DNA of 64,000 bases from Affinirhizobium straminoryzae (GCF_007004135.1 NZ_VJMG01000018.1:18912-82911); one strand, 5' to 3'; positions 10,309 to 20,062 are shown, counted from the first letter of the stretch. Numbers and translations are program-made. The notes: generated from the sequence alone by a model not told the origin.

Positions 10309-10824
10309 ATGCCGGGTTGCATGACGCCGAGACTTCTCACTGTTGCCGCCCTCTGCGGCGGCCTGTCGGCTCTCGTCGCGCAGGCTCAGACGGAGGCACA
10401 GACGGAGGACGAGAGCCGCATCGCGGTCGGAACGCTTGTCTGCACCTCGCCGGATCCGGAGGCGGCGGCCTTCGACGCGAAGACGCCGCTGATGTGCAAT
10501 TACAGCCCGACCGGCACCAATGACCGACAGAGCTATACCGCAAGGCTGAGCCGCAGCAGCATGAAGGGCACGGCGCCGGATCATTCCGTGATGAGCTGGT
10601 CGGTTCTGGCAAGAAGTGGCACCGGCGTTGCCGGCCTGTCGCTGGCCGGCACCTATCGCAAGCCAAGCGCGGAGATGCTGCCACAAATGCCTGATGCCAG
10701 GGGAACTGGCCTGATCGGCGGCGCACAGGGCGCTTTCATCCTGCAGCCGCTCAATGCACAGGGAGCAGCCGGCACCGATCTCGACCCCGCCGTCGATCAG
10801 TTGATTCTCGAACCGGCCCTCTGA
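10309..10824 (+). CDS. DUF992 family secreted protein
   Basis: A 171-residue exported protein. A signal peptide (TPRLLTVAALCGGLSALVAQAQ) precedes a domain with the DUF992 pattern: VGTLVCTS near the start, a second Cys (LMCNYSPTG), MSWSVLARS, LAGTYRKPSAE, LIGGAQGAFILQPL and a final LILEPAL. DUF992 proteins are small periplasmic beta-rich proteins of alphaproteobacteria with no established function. The two conserved Cys could form a disulfide. The start at 10309 follows GGGAGAG, and an internal ATG at 10321 would give a tidier signal peptide. Confidence 0.78.
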   Translation: MPGCMTPRLLTVAALCGGLSALVAQAQTEAQTEDESRIAVGTLVCTSPDPEAAAFDAKTPLMCNYSPTGTNDRQSYTARLSRSSMKGTAPDHSVMSWSVLARSGTGVAGLSLAGTYRKPSAEMLPQMPDARGTGLIGGAQGAFILQPLNAQGAAGTDLDPAVDQLILEPAL

Positions 10825-10916
10825 TGGCACAGGCTGTGCAACAGGCAACGCCTCGGCAGGGCAGCAGCCCTCGACGTCACCGGCGCGTGGACTTGGAACG
10901 CCGTATGTCTGCGCAA

Positions 10917-11141
10917 TCAGCGCAGCAGATAGAAGCCGGCGGCATTCAGGATGATGAAGAGAAGCAGGCCGCCCAGCAGGCCACCGCCCGCAAAGAAGCC
11001 GGCGGCCATGGCTACCATCAGCACGACGACCATCATGGTGCCCCACTTGGCCCCGGCCAGAAACAGGGAATAGGTCTTTTCGTGCTCCCGGTAATCCATG
11101 GGTGCACCCGTTTCGACCGGTCCGCTGTGATGATGGTCCAT
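10917..11141 (-). CDS. aa3-type cytochrome c oxidase subunit IV
   Basis: Small 74-residue membrane protein. The N-terminus MDHHHSGPVETGAPMDYREH and EKTYSLFLAGAKWG match the bacterial CoxIV family (small subunit IV of aa3 cytochrome c oxidase). It is followed by one or two closely spaced hydrophobic segments (MMVVVLMVAMAAGFFAG and LLGGLLLFIILNAAGFYLL). The start at 11141 has AGGGGAGAG in front. The other oxidase subunits are not in the window, so it is encoded alone, which is usual in rhizobia. Inner-membrane location. Confidence 0.82.
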   Translation of the reverse strand: MDHHHSGPVETGAPMDYREHEKTYSLFLAGAKWGTMMVVVLMVAMAAGFFAGGGLLGGLLLFIILNAAGFYLLR

Positions 11142-11450
11142 CAATAACTCTCCCCTGAAGGTCGCTGGCCGGCGTGGCGCCGCCTGTGACCGTATTCCTG
11201 CCTCTCTCCTAGATCTACACAAACTGGCCGAAAAGCGCAATGCAGCCGGCTGTTGCAGGGCCGCGGAGAAGAGCGCGGCATCCTGCCGCTCGTCGTTCCA
11301 GAAAGGGTAAGCCGGGTTCCATTGCTGCGCGCGAGCCGGCAAGGCGCGCAACGAATGACAAAAGCTTCGGGCCACGACGTTCGTAGCGTTGCGCGAGAGG
11401 GCATTTTCGCCTTAGAGAAGATACAAGAACAAGAAAGCGTGGGGGAGTGC

Positions 11451-11993
11451 ATGTTGAGCAGTCTGCTTGCGGTCAGCCGTGGGATCGACCGTGTCAGTGA
11501 AGCCGTCGGCAAATTTTCGGGATATCTGGTTCTGGCCTGCTGCCTTGTCAGCGCCGGCAATGCCATGATCCGCTATGCGTTCAACTACAGTTCGAACGCA
11601 TGGCTTGAAATCCAGTGGTACATGTTCGGTTTCGTGGTGCTGATGGGTGCCTCGCATACCCTGCGCTGCAACGAGCATGTGCGCGTGGACCTTGTCTACG
11701 GCGCCTTGTCGGAACGCAAGCGGCTGTGGGTGGATGTCATCGGCATCATCGTCTTCCTTCTGCCGGCCTGCCTCTATCTCGCCTGGCTGTCCTGGCCCGT
11801 CTTCGTGCTTTCCGTGAGGGAAATGGAAATCTCCTCGAATGCGGGCGGCCTGATCCGCTGGCCGATCAAGCTGGTGATCTTTGCGGGTTTCGCGCTGCTC
11901 GCCCTGCAGGGCATCTCCGAACTCATAAAGCGCATTGCCGGCCTGATGGGCATCATCGATATCGACACGAAATACGAAAAGCCGCTGCAGTAA
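11451..11993 (+). CDS. dctQ: TRAP transporter small permease (DctQ type)
   Basis: Four-helix small membrane subunit (180 residues) of a tripartite ATP-independent periplasmic transporter. Conserved DctQ features are NAMIRYAFNYSSNAWLEIQWYMFGFVVLMGASHTLR and EHVRVDLVYGALSERKRLW. The start at 11451 (MLSSLLAVSRG) follows GGGGGAG. The frame is open upstream but not family-like. It is followed 21 bases later by the large permease, with which it forms the membrane complex. The cognate binding protein is on the other strand at 13662-14768. Confidence 0.9.
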   Translation: MLSSLLAVSRGIDRVSEAVGKFSGYLVLACCLVSAGNAMIRYAFNYSSNAWLEIQWYMFGFVVLMGASHTLRCNEHVRVDLVYGALSERKRLWVDVIGIIVFLLPACLYLAWLSWPVFVLSVREMEISSNAGGLIRWPIKLVIFAGFALLALQGISELIKRIAGLMGIIDIDTKYEKPLQ

Positions 11994-12014
11994 AGCGATC
12001 CGGGGGGATACGGT

Positions 12015-13472
12015 ATGTTTGATTTTGGCATCATCCCGCCGGCGATGTTCGTCGGCATGATTATTTTCATGCTCTACGGCTTTCCGGTGGCGTTTTCGCT
12101 GGCGGCCGTTGGCCTGTTCTTCGGTCTGATCGGCGTGGTCACCGGTCATTTCGAGCAGGCCTTCCTGCAGGCGCTGCCGCTGCGCATCTTCGGCATCGTC
12201 TCGAACGATCTGCTTCTGGCGATTCCCTTCTTCACCTTCATGGGCGCGATCCTCGAACGCTGCGGCCTTGCGGAAGATCTGCTTGAGGGCACCGGAAAAC
12301 TGTTCGGCTCGATCCCGGGCGGCCTTGCCTATGCGGTCATCCTCGTCGGTGCCGTGCTGGGCGCCATCACCGGAACGGTGGCAGCCTCGGTCATCACCAT
12401 GGGCGTGATCTCCCTGCCGATCATGCTGAAATACGGCTACAATCCGCGCCTTGCCACGGGCGTCATCGCCGCCTCCGGCACCATCACGCAGGTCATTCCG
12501 CCTTCGCTCGTGCTGATCGTGCTGGCTGACCAGCTCGGCCGCTCCGTCGGCGACATGTATCTCGGGGCAATCGGCCCCTCGATCCTGCAGATCGCGATCT
12601 TCCTGCTGTTCATCCTGGCCATGTCGATCATCCGGCCGAAGGATCTACCCGCCCTGCCGCCGGAAGCGCGGGGCGAGCTGAACATGGCCCTCGTCTGGCG
12701 CGTGCTTGCCGGCATGGTGCCGTCCATCGTGCTGATCTTTCTGGTGCTCGGCACGATCTTCATGGGCCTTGCCACACCGACGGAAGCCGGTGCGCTCGGC
12801 GTCGTCGGTGCCATGGCGCTCGCGGCCATGCACCGGCGCCTCAGCTGGGATCTGGTGAAGCAGGGCATGCATTCCACCATGCACATCACAGCCATGGTGG
12901 TGTTCATCCTGGTCGGCGCCACCTGCTTCAGCCTCGTGTTCCAGGGCATGAACGGCGGCCTGTGGATCGAGCACATGCTCTCCCACGTGCCGGGCGGCGC
13001 CGTCGGCTTCCTGATCTTCGTCAACTGCTTCATCTTCGTGCTGGCCTTCTTCCTCGATTTCTTCGAGATCGCCTTCATCGTCATCCCGATGCTGGCGCCG
13101 GTCGCCCAATCGCTCGGCATCGACCTGATCTGGTTCGGCGTGCTGATCTGCATCAACATGCAGACGAGCTTCATGCACCCGCCCTTCGGTTTCGCGCTGT
13201 TCTACCTGCGCTCGATCGCTCCCCGCAGCGTCAAGACGACGGATATCTACATGGGCGCGATCCCGTGGCTGTGCATGCAGCTGATCCTCGTCGCCATCGT
13301 CATCTTCTGGCCGGAGACGGTCACCTACTGGCTGGACCATACGCCGAAGGTCGATCCCAGCACGGTCAAGATCGAAGTGCCGCTGTTCGGCGCACCGGGC
13401 GGCGGAAACCAGATGCCCAATTTCGGCCTGCCACCAATGAATCTCGGCGAGCCACCGAAGATCAATCCCTGA
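12015..13472 (+). CDS. dctM: TRAP transporter large permease (DctM type)
   Basis: Large sodium-coupled membrane subunit (485 residues) of a TRAP transporter, with about 12 hydrophobic segments. Typical DctM signatures are LLAIPFFTFMGAILERCGLAEDLL, GAVLGAITGTVAASVITMG, a Pro-rich re-entrant region (SGTITQVIPPSLVLIVL) and GLATPTEAGALGVVGA. The C-terminal 40 residues are hydrophilic and Pro/Gly-rich, somewhat longer than in DctM proper, as seen in the branch that works with TakP-like binding proteins. Transcribed with dctQ. Confidence 0.93.
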   Translation: MFDFGIIPPAMFVGMIIFMLYGFPVAFSLAAVGLFFGLIGVVTGHFEQAFLQALPLRIFGIVSNDLLLAIPFFTFMGAILERCGLAEDLLEGTGKLFGSIPGGLAYAVILVGAVLGAITGTVAASVITMGVISLPIMLKYGYNPRLATGVIAASGTITQVIPPSLVLIVLADQLGRSVGDMYLGAIGPSILQIAIFLLFILAMSIIRPKDLPALPPEARGELNMALVWRVLAGMVPSIVLIFLVLGTIFMGLATPTEAGALGVVGAMALAAMHRRLSWDLVKQGMHSTMHITAMVVFILVGATCFSLVFQGMNGGLWIEHMLSHVPGGAVGFLIFVNCFIFVLAFFLDFFEIAFIVIPMLAPVAQSLGIDLIWFGVLICINMQTSFMHPPFGFALFYLRSIAPRSVKTTDIYMGAIPWLCMQLILVAIVIFWPETVTYWLDHTPKVDPSTVKIEVPLFGAPGGGNQMPNFGLPPMNLGEPPKINP

Positions 13473-13533
13473 GGTTGAACGGAAAACGCGGAACCTGCTT
13501 TTCCGGAGAGATTCAAAGGTTGCTGCTTCCCTC

Positions 13534-13568
13534 TTTCGGCCGAAGGCGTTGACCGCCTTCGGCCGAAA
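13534..13568 (+). terminator. Perfect 15-bp inverted repeat after dctM
   Basis: TTTCGGCCGAAGGCG (13534-13548) and CGCCTTCGGCCGAAA (13554-13568) are exact inverse copies around a 5-base loop, 61 bases after the dctM stop. There is no long T-run, so it may be a terminator, an mRNA 3' end stabiliser, or a DNA-level palindrome. Confidence 0.55.
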
Positions 13569-13603
13569 CGCATTATGTCCTTCTCGAGCACAGCTCGCAC
13601 GAA

Positions 13604-13637
13604 AAAGCCTCCGGAACCCGAGGGCTCCGGAGGCTTT
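13604..13637 (-). terminator. Intrinsic terminator of dctP
   Basis: Stem AAAGCCTCCGGA (13604-13615) / TCCGGAGGCTTT (13626-13637) with a 10-base loop. Reading on the minus strand it is followed by a run of T, so it terminates the dctP transcript arriving from 13662. Confidence 0.8.
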
Positions 13638-13661
13638 CGTTTGGTCCAGGGCTGCGGACGC

Positions 13662-14789
<1,128 letters not shown>

Positions 14790-15009
14790 TCAAGCCGCAG
14801 CAGTCCCGTTCCCCTATGCGCGGCCATGTCTGAAGTAACCATGCCGCCAGACGCCACGCAAGAAGCGCGCTAATATTCCTGCGTCGCAAATCCGGGGTTT
14901 GGCCGATACTTTCGTCTAATAAGCCTTTGACGACCGAAAGATGCGGCCCTGATCTGCACACTCGTCCGACCCGTGCATCCGGCGCGACCGCCGAGCCGCC
15001 CGCCGCCAT

Positions 15010-15033
15010 GCCGGGTCTTGACTTGACCCCGGC
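15010..15033. repeat. Short palindrome in divergent spacer
   Basis: GCCGGGTC / GACCCCGGC around a 7-base centre, in the 305-base gap between dctP and the amidotransferase-like gene. The wording (GGTCTTGAC-TTGACCCC) resembles the REP-type palindromes at 38.96 and 39.07 kb. The rest of this gap holds the two divergent promoters, which I cannot place precisely. Confidence 0.35.
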
Positions 15034-15073
15034 CTCGGATCAAGAACGCGGCGCTCAATGTGGAGACGCCCGC

Positions 15074-15826
15074 ATGCTTGCCCCCATCATCGCCATCCCC
15101 GCCGACATTCGCCATCTCGACAAGGCCGACTGGCACGCCGCGCAGACGCAATATGTCAATGCCGCGGTGAAGGTGGCGAAGGTCATCCCCCTGATCGTGC
15201 CCGCCCTCGAGGACGGGCATGATCTCGACGCGGTTCTCGACCGGGTGGACGGGGTGCTCATCTCCGGTTCGGCCAGCAATGTGCATCCCTCGCTCTATGG
15301 CAAGGTCGCGACCGAGGCGGACGGGCCCTTCGATCCGGCCCGCGATGCGACCAGCCTGCCGCTGATCCGCAAGGCGATCGAGCGCGGCATTCCGCTGCTG
15401 GCCATCTGCCGTGGCCTGCAGGAACTGAACGTTGCGCTGGGCGGCACGCTGGCCAGCGAAATCCAGGAACAACCCGGCATCTGGGATCATCGCAAGCCGC
15501 CGGTGGACAGCCGCGACGAGATGTATGCGATCCGCCAGCCGGTCTTCGTGCAGGAGGGCTCCTGCATTGCCCGCCATCTCGGCCTTGCCGGCGAAGTGCA
15601 GGTGAATTCGCTGCACCGGCAGGCGATTGCCGAGACGGCGCCCCGCCTGCAGGTGGAGGCAACCGCCGCGGACGGCACCATCGAGGCCGTGTCCGTCATC
15701 GATGCAAAAGGCTTTGCGGTCGGCGTGCAATGGCATCCCGAATACTGGGCGGAGACGGATTCACCGTCCCGCGCCCTGTTCGAAGCCTTCGGCGAGGCTG
15801 TGCGGGCCTATGCGGCCCGCCGCTGA
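15074..15826 (+). CDS. Class I glutamine amidotransferase-like hydrolase (PuuD family)
   Basis: A 250-residue peptidase C26 / gamma-glutamyl-GABA hydrolase-type protein. Nucleophile motif LLAICRGLQELNVALGG, and the His-Glu pair in GVQWHPEY. The oxyanion-region motif DGVLISGSASNVHPSLYG is also present. In E. coli PuuD removes the glutamyl group in putrescine breakdown, but no other puu gene is adjacent here, so the physiological substrate is open. The start at 15074 has GGAG nine bases upstream. It ends 3 bases before the convergent dehydrogenase gene. Confidence 0.87.
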   Translation: MLAPIIAIPADIRHLDKADWHAAQTQYVNAAVKVAKVIPLIVPALEDGHDLDAVLDRVDGVLISGSASNVHPSLYGKVATEADGPFDPARDATSLPLIRKAIERGIPLLAICRGLQELNVALGGTLASEIQEQPGIWDHRKPPVDSRDEMYAIRQPVFVQEGSCIARHLGLAGEVQVNSLHRQAIAETAPRLQVEATAADGTIEAVSVIDAKGFAVGVQWHPEYWAETDSPSRALFEAFGEAVRAYAARR

Positions 15827-15829
15827 GGC

Positions 15830-16792
15830 TCAGCCCTTCACCGGCGTTTCGGCAACCGGCGTCACCACCTTGCCGTCCCTGAACCAGCCGATCAGATTGT
15901 CCACCACCAGATCGGCCATGTCGTTGCGCGTCGGCACCGAGGCCGAGGCGACATGCGGCAGCAGCGAGGCATTCGGCAGATCGAGCAGGCCGGCCGGCAC
16001 CTTCGGCTCGTGATAGAAGACATCGAGGCCGGCGGCGGCAATCGTGCCGGCCTTCAGCGCCGCCTCCAGGTCCGCCTCGTCCACGCTCGTGCCGCGGCCG
16101 ACATTGATGAAGACGCCGTTCGGCCCAAGCGCCTGCAGCACGTCCGCATTGATGATCTTGTGCGTTTCGGGCGTCGCCGGAACGATGGAGATCAGCGTAT
16201 CGACCGAGCGCGCCAGGTCCAGCAGCGAGGCCGCATAGGTGTACGGCACGCCCTCGCGCGGGGTGCGGGTGTGGTAGCTGATCTTCACCTTGAACGGCTC
16301 CAGCCGCCTGGCGATCTCCAGCCCGATGCGGCCAAGACCGAGCAGGCCGACATGGCGGTTCTTCAGCGACAAGGGCGTCAGCGGGAAAGGACCTTCCTTT
16401 TCCCAGCGCCCCTCGCGCAGCCAGGTTTCGGCCACGGGAAGCCGGCGCACGGTGTTGAGCAGCAGGCCGATCGTTGTATCCGCCACCTCGTCGTTCAGGA
16501 CATCAGGCGTGTTGGTGACGAGGATGCCCTTCGATCCCGCATGACCGGCATCGACGCCATCGTAACCGACGCCGAAATTCGAGATCACCTCAAGGGCCGG
16601 CAACTGGTCGATCCAGGCGGCCGGCATGCGGTTCAGCGTAGCGGCGCCACGAATGCGACCCCTCTGCTCGTCGGACAGGTCCATTTCCGCACCGGCGCTG
16701 GTCTGGATGACGTCGAAGGCGGCCTGAAGGCGCTCCAGCGCGCGCGGATGCATGCGGCCCGGAACGAGCACGGTGATCTTGGTATCGGTCAT
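15830..16792 (-). CDS. D-isomer-specific 2-hydroxyacid dehydrogenase
   Basis: NAD(P)-dependent reductase of 320 residues for small 2-keto acids such as hydroxypyruvate or glyoxylate. NAD-binding motif LLGLGRIGLEIARRL. Catalytic Arg in FINVGRGTSVDE, Glu in the LDVFYHEP region and His in LLPHVASAS. It lies 17 bases after the LacI regulator gene on the same strand, which suggests that LacI protein as its regulator. The exact substrate cannot be read from sequence. Confidence 0.88.
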   Translation of the reverse strand: MTDTKITVLVPGRMHPRALERLQAAFDVIQTSAGAEMDLSDEQRGRIRGAATLNRMPAAWIDQLPALEVISNFGVGYDGVDAGHAGSKGILVTNTPDVLNDEVADTTIGLLLNTVRRLPVAETWLREGRWEKEGPFPLTPLSLKNRHVGLLGLGRIGLEIARRLEPFKVKISYHTRTPREGVPYTYAASLLDLARSVDTLISIVPATPETHKIINADVLQALGPNGVFINVGRGTSVDEADLEAALKAGTIAAAGLDVFYHEPKVPAGLLDLPNASLLPHVASASVPTRNDMADLVVDNLIGWFRDGKVVTPVAETPVKG

Positions 16793-16809
16793 CTGTCTAT
16801 CCTGTCGTG

Positions 16810-17832
16810 TCAGGCGCGGGGATGGCAGGGTCCGGTGGACTGCCGGATGCGCATTTCGGGCTTGATGAGGTGCATGCCATCGGGCTCGTGGCTGCCTGCC
16901 AATCTATCCAGAAGTGCGCGCGCGGCAAGACGTCCGACCTCTGTCTGGCCGTTCCAGACGGTGGTGAGCGCCGGAGTGGCGATGGAGGCCTCCTCCAGAT
17001 CGTCATAGCCCGTCACCGAAATGTCGCGGCCCGGCTGCAGGCCGGCGCGCGCAATGCCGTTCATCAGGCCGATGGCGACCAGATCGTTCCAGCAGACGGC
17101 GGCCGTCGGCTTTTGCGGCAGGGAGAGGAAGTTGACCGCCGCCTCGAAGCCGCCCTGCTTGGAGCGCGGCCCGGGAATGCGCAGGTTCGGGTCCACCTCG
17201 ATGCCGGCCTTGCGCAGCGCGTTGACATAGCCCTGGTAGCGGTCACGGCCGGTCGATGTCTGGTCCGTGCCGCCGATCATGGCAATCGTGCGATGGCCGA
17301 GCCCGATCAGATGGTTGGTGGCAAGCGATATGCCGTAGGAATCATCGCCGCGATAGGTCGGCAGATCGACGCCATCCATGGAGCGGGCCACCAGGATGGC
17401 CGGCATGCCATTGGCTTCCGCAAGCTTCACATCCTCCATCGGCGTGCCGATGGCCGGCGACATGATCACGCCATCGCCACCCAGTTGCAGCAGCGTCTCG
17501 ATGAAGGTGCGCTGCTTCTCCACCGAGTCATAGTGATTGGACAGGATGAAGGTGTGGCGGCTGCGGTCCAGCTCGCTTTCGATCGCCTTCAGGATTTCGC
17601 CGTAGAACGGGTTCATGATGTCATGCACGACAACACCGATGATGCCCGAACGCGAGGTTCTGAGACTGGCGGCACGACGGTTGTAGATATAGCCGAGCGT
17701 GCGCGCCTGTTCCTTGATCTTTTCGCGCGTATCGACCGCCACCAGGGGGCTGTCACGCAGGGCGAGCGAAATGGTTGCCGTCGAAAGCCCGAGACTTTCG
17801 GCGATCGTGGAAAGCTTGACCTTTTGAGCCAC
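16810..17832 (-). CDS. LacI-family transcriptional regulator
   Basis: DNA-binding repressor of 340 residues. The N-terminal helix-turn-helix and hinge (KLSTIAESLGLSTATISLAL, then VDTREKIKEQARTLGYIYNRRAASL) are followed by a periplasmic-binding-protein-like sensor domain (GIIGVVVHDIMNPFYGEI, AAVCWNDLVAIGLMNGI, ISVTGYDDLEEASIATPALTTV). It sits directly upstream of the 2-hydroxyacid dehydrogenase gene, probably in one transcript. An inverted repeat at 17876-17888 in its promoter region may be its operator. Effector unknown. Confidence 0.92.
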   Translation of the reverse strand: MAQKVKLSTIAESLGLSTATISLALRDSPLVAVDTREKIKEQARTLGYIYNRRAASLRTSRSGIIGVVVHDIMNPFYGEILKAIESELDRSRHTFILSNHYDSVEKQRTFIETLLQLGGDGVIMSPAIGTPMEDVKLAEANGMPAILVARSMDGVDLPTYRGDDSYGISLATNHLIGLGHRTIAMIGGTDQTSTGRDRYQGYVNALRKAGIEVDPNLRIPGPRSKQGGFEAAVNFLSLPQKPTAAVCWNDLVAIGLMNGIARAGLQPGRDISVTGYDDLEEASIATPALTTVWNGQTEVGRLAARALLDRLAGSHEPDGMHLIKPEMRIRQSTGPCHPRA

Positions 17833-17875
17833 GTCCCCTCCCTGGTGGATCCGTCCTGCCGTTCTTAAATTTTAT

Positions 17876-17888
17876 TTAAACAGTTTAA
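17876..17888. promoter_or_regulatory. Candidate operator before the LacI-type gene
   Basis: Perfect inverted repeat TTAAAC-A-GTTTAA inside an AT-rich stretch 44 bases upstream of the regulator start. LacI-family proteins bind such AT-flanked palindromes, although most have an even CG centre, so this is suggestive only. Confidence 0.4.
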
Positions 17889-17946
17889 TCGCGGCAGGCA
17901 ATCCCGCGTCACAATTGCGTCACGATTTAAAGAACGCACGATTGAC

Positions 17947-18459
17947 TCACTCCTCCTCCGGCTCGGGCGCCTCCACGCCATGCAGATTGCGATCGAGCGC
18001 CTTCAGGAGCTTCAGCAGCGTGCGCACCTCTTTCTCGGAAAAGCCCTGCAGAGCCAGCTGGCTGCTGTCATCGATCGCCCGGTGAATGCGCTCCACGCTC
18101 TGGCGGCCCATCTCCGTCAGATGCACCTTGATCAGCCGTCCGTCGCCGCCATCAGGCTTACGCTCCACAAAACCCTGCGCCTCCATGCGACCGACAGTGC
18201 GCGTCATGGTCGGGGCCTTCACGCCAAGGCGCTGGGCGAGTTGCCCCGGTGTCAGCCCCGGATCCTGCGACAGCTGAAGAATGACGCCGTCCTGCCCGGC
18301 ATAGAGCCCGCCATCGGCGAGATTGCGCGACAGCGCCGTGCGCAGCGAACGGGCCGCCTGCGTCAGCGCGGGTGCGAGGTCGCCAACGGAAACGCTACCC
18401 TTTTTCTTGGCGCCCTTTTCCTTCTTCTCGTCCTTCTTGTCGCCCTTCTTCTTGCTCAT
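17947..18459 (-). CDS. MarR-family transcriptional regulator
   Basis: Winged-helix regulator of 170 residues. The core (LTQAARSLRTALSRNLADGG, LTPGQLAQRLGVKAPTMTRTVGRMEAQGFVERKPDGGDGRLIKVHLTEMG) is a standard MarR fold. Unusually, the first 22 residues are almost all Lys, Asp and Glu (KKKGDKKDEKKEKGAKKK), a charged disordered tail not needed for the fold. It is divergent from the creatininase-family gene with 88 bases between the starts, so it may control that gene and itself. Confidence 0.9.
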   Translation of the reverse strand: MSKKKGDKKDEKKEKGAKKKGSVSVGDLAPALTQAARSLRTALSRNLADGGLYAGQDGVILQLSQDPGLTPGQLAQRLGVKAPTMTRTVGRMEAQGFVERKPDGGDGRLIKVHLTEMGRQSVERIHRAIDDSSQLALQGFSEKEVRTLLKLLKALDRNLHGVEAPEPEEE

Positions 18460-18547
18460 TCGCTCCGCCCGGGTTTTCCGCCATGCCCGGGACCGCTATA
18501 TGCAATCCCGATGCCCATCCATAGCGAATGCAGGACATGACCGCCAG

Positions 18548-19339
18548 ATGCCGTTGCCCCAGCCCCGCTTCGACGACAATGACCGCCGGCTGACGCCGAA
18601 CGACCGCGCCGACTGGATCGTGGTTCTGCCGCTCGGCGCGCATGAGCAGCATGGGCCACACCTGCCCTTCGAAACCGACAGCCTGATCGCCGCCGGGTTG
18701 GTCAACCGGCTGATCGCGGCCAAGCCGCAGGACCTGCCGGCGACCTTCCTGCCGGTGGAGCGGATCGGCTATTCCATCGAGCACATGGATGTGGCGGGCA
18801 CCCGCACGCTCACCTTCGCGCAGGCCGTCAACCGCTGGCTGGCGATTGCCGAAGGGCTTTCGGAGCTTGGCATCCGCAAGCTGGTGATGCTGAACGCCCA
18901 TGGCGGCAATGCGCCGCTGATGACGATCGTGGCAACCGAGGCGCGGGTGCGCTTCGACATGCTGGCGGTTGCAACCAGCTGGACCCGCTTCGGCCAGCCG
19001 GAGGGCTGGATCGCGCCGCAAGACAAGGCAATCGACATTCATGGCGGCGACATCGAGACGTCGGTGATGCTGGCGCTCTGGCCGGAGCGGGTGGATATGT
19101 CGAAAGCCGCCGCCTTCTCGTCGCGCCAGTCGGCGTTTGCTCAAAACTTCACGCATCTGCGCGCCTATGGCCCGCATGCCTTCGGCTGGAAGATAGCCGA
19201 TCTCAACCCGCTCGGCGTCGCCGGCAACGCATCCGCCGCCACCGCCGAACGCGGCGAGATGCTGGTCGCGCATGCGGTGACCGGCATTCTGGAACTGCTG
19301 GACGACGTGCATCGGTTCGATGTTGCAACACTGACGTGA
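18548..19339 (+). CDS. Creatininase-family metal-dependent amidohydrolase
   Basis: A 263-residue member of the creatinine amidohydrolase / MftE family. Metal-binding and catalytic positions are present: LGAHEQHGPHLPFETD (Glu, His, Asp), NAHGGN (His) and HGGDIETS (Glu). Family members hydrolyse creatinine, formamide intermediates or peptide tails, so the substrate is not settled by sequence. No mycofactocin genes are nearby. The start at 18548 is chosen because the conserved domain begins within 20 residues, and upstream frame has no family match. Divergent MarR gene may regulate it. Confidence 0.83.
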   Translation: MPLPQPRFDDNDRRLTPNDRADWIVVLPLGAHEQHGPHLPFETDSLIAAGLVNRLIAAKPQDLPATFLPVERIGYSIEHMDVAGTRTLTFAQAVNRWLAIAEGLSELGIRKLVMLNAHGGNAPLMTIVATEARVRFDMLAVATSWTRFGQPEGWIAPQDKAIDIHGGDIETSVMLALWPERVDMSKAAAFSSRQSAFAQNFTHLRAYGPHAFGWKIADLNPLGVAGNASAATAERGEMLVAHAVTGILELLDDVHRFDVATLT

Positions 19340-19394
19340 GATTGCGAAGATCGGCAGAACGGCCTATCTTTCGCCTGGAACGGAGGATTGCCAC

Positions 19395-19667
19395 ATGCAG
19401 ATATCCGTGAAAGATGCGCAGTAAAACCTAGCCGAACTGCTTGACCGCGCAGAAAACGGCGAGGACGTGTTGTTGACGCGCGAGGGCCGCGTTGTCGCGC
19501 GGATCGTCGCGACGGATATGGCCTCGCGGCCAATGCTGGCGCCGGAGGCACAGCCCACGCTCCGGGACATTCAGGCACGCGTACGCCAAAAACTCGATCC
19601 GTTCCCGGAGACATCCGCTGCGCGCAGCCAGGATTTTCTCTACGATGAAAACGGCCTTCCCCGGTGA
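19395..19667 (+). pseudogene. Phd/YefM-type antitoxin with in-frame stop
   Basis: A GGAGG ribosome site and ATG at 19395 open a Phd/YefM antitoxin frame: MQISVKDAQ, then TAA at 19422-19424 where a Lys (AAA) would fit, then NLAELLDRAENGEDVLLTRE and a C-terminal part ending SQDFLYDENGLPR. Without the stop it would be a 90-residue antitoxin of normal length. The frame then runs intact into a GTGA overlap with the toxin gene. The stop removes the start of the DNA-binding domain. GTG 19467 or the TTG codons at 19470 and 19473, with a nearby GAGG, could restart translation of the toxin-neutralising C-terminal part. A sequencing error is also possible. Confidence 0.8.
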
Positions 19668-20062
19668 TCGTCGTCGATACGTCCGCACTCATCGCCATCC
19701 TGAAAACAGAGGATCAAGCAGCGGCTTGCGAGGCGGCCTTGAACCGGGCCACCACATGTCTCATCTCGGCGGCAACGCTGACGGAGGCCTTGATCGTGTC
19801 TGCACGACGGAGGTTTGACGCAGAAATGAAGGAGCTTCTGTCTCTGTTCAGCCCTGAGGTCATCGACGTTACGACGGCGCGCGCCGAACAGGCCGCAGAC
19901 GCCTATCGCCGGTTCGGCAAAAACTTTCATCCCGCCAGCCTCAACTTCGGCGATTGCTTCGCCTATGCAACCGCCAGGGAATTCGGCTGCCCGCTCCCCT
20001 ATATCGGCGAGGACTTTGCCCAGACCGATCTCGTCTCCGCCCTGTCAGTCGCCCAGCCGTGA
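19664..20062 (+). CDS. vapC: VapC-type PIN-domain toxin
   Basis: A 132-residue PIN-domain RNase of a type II toxin-antitoxin system. The four acidic positions expected of an active site are present: Asp5 (IVVDTSALIAIL), Glu41 (TLTEALIV), Asp97 (NFGDCFAYATA) and Asp117 (YIGEDFAQTD). VapC toxins cleave tRNA or rRNA and are held inactive by their antitoxin. The GTG start overlaps the antitoxin stop by four bases (GTGA), the usual coupling. The toxin looks intact although its partner carries a nonsense codon. Confidence 0.88.
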   Translation: MIVVDTSALIAILKTEDQAAACEAALNRATTCLISAATLTEALIVSARRRFDAEMKELLSLFSPEVIDVTTARAEQAADAYRRFGKNFHPASLNFGDCFAYATAREFGCPLPYIGEDFAQTDLVSALSVAQP

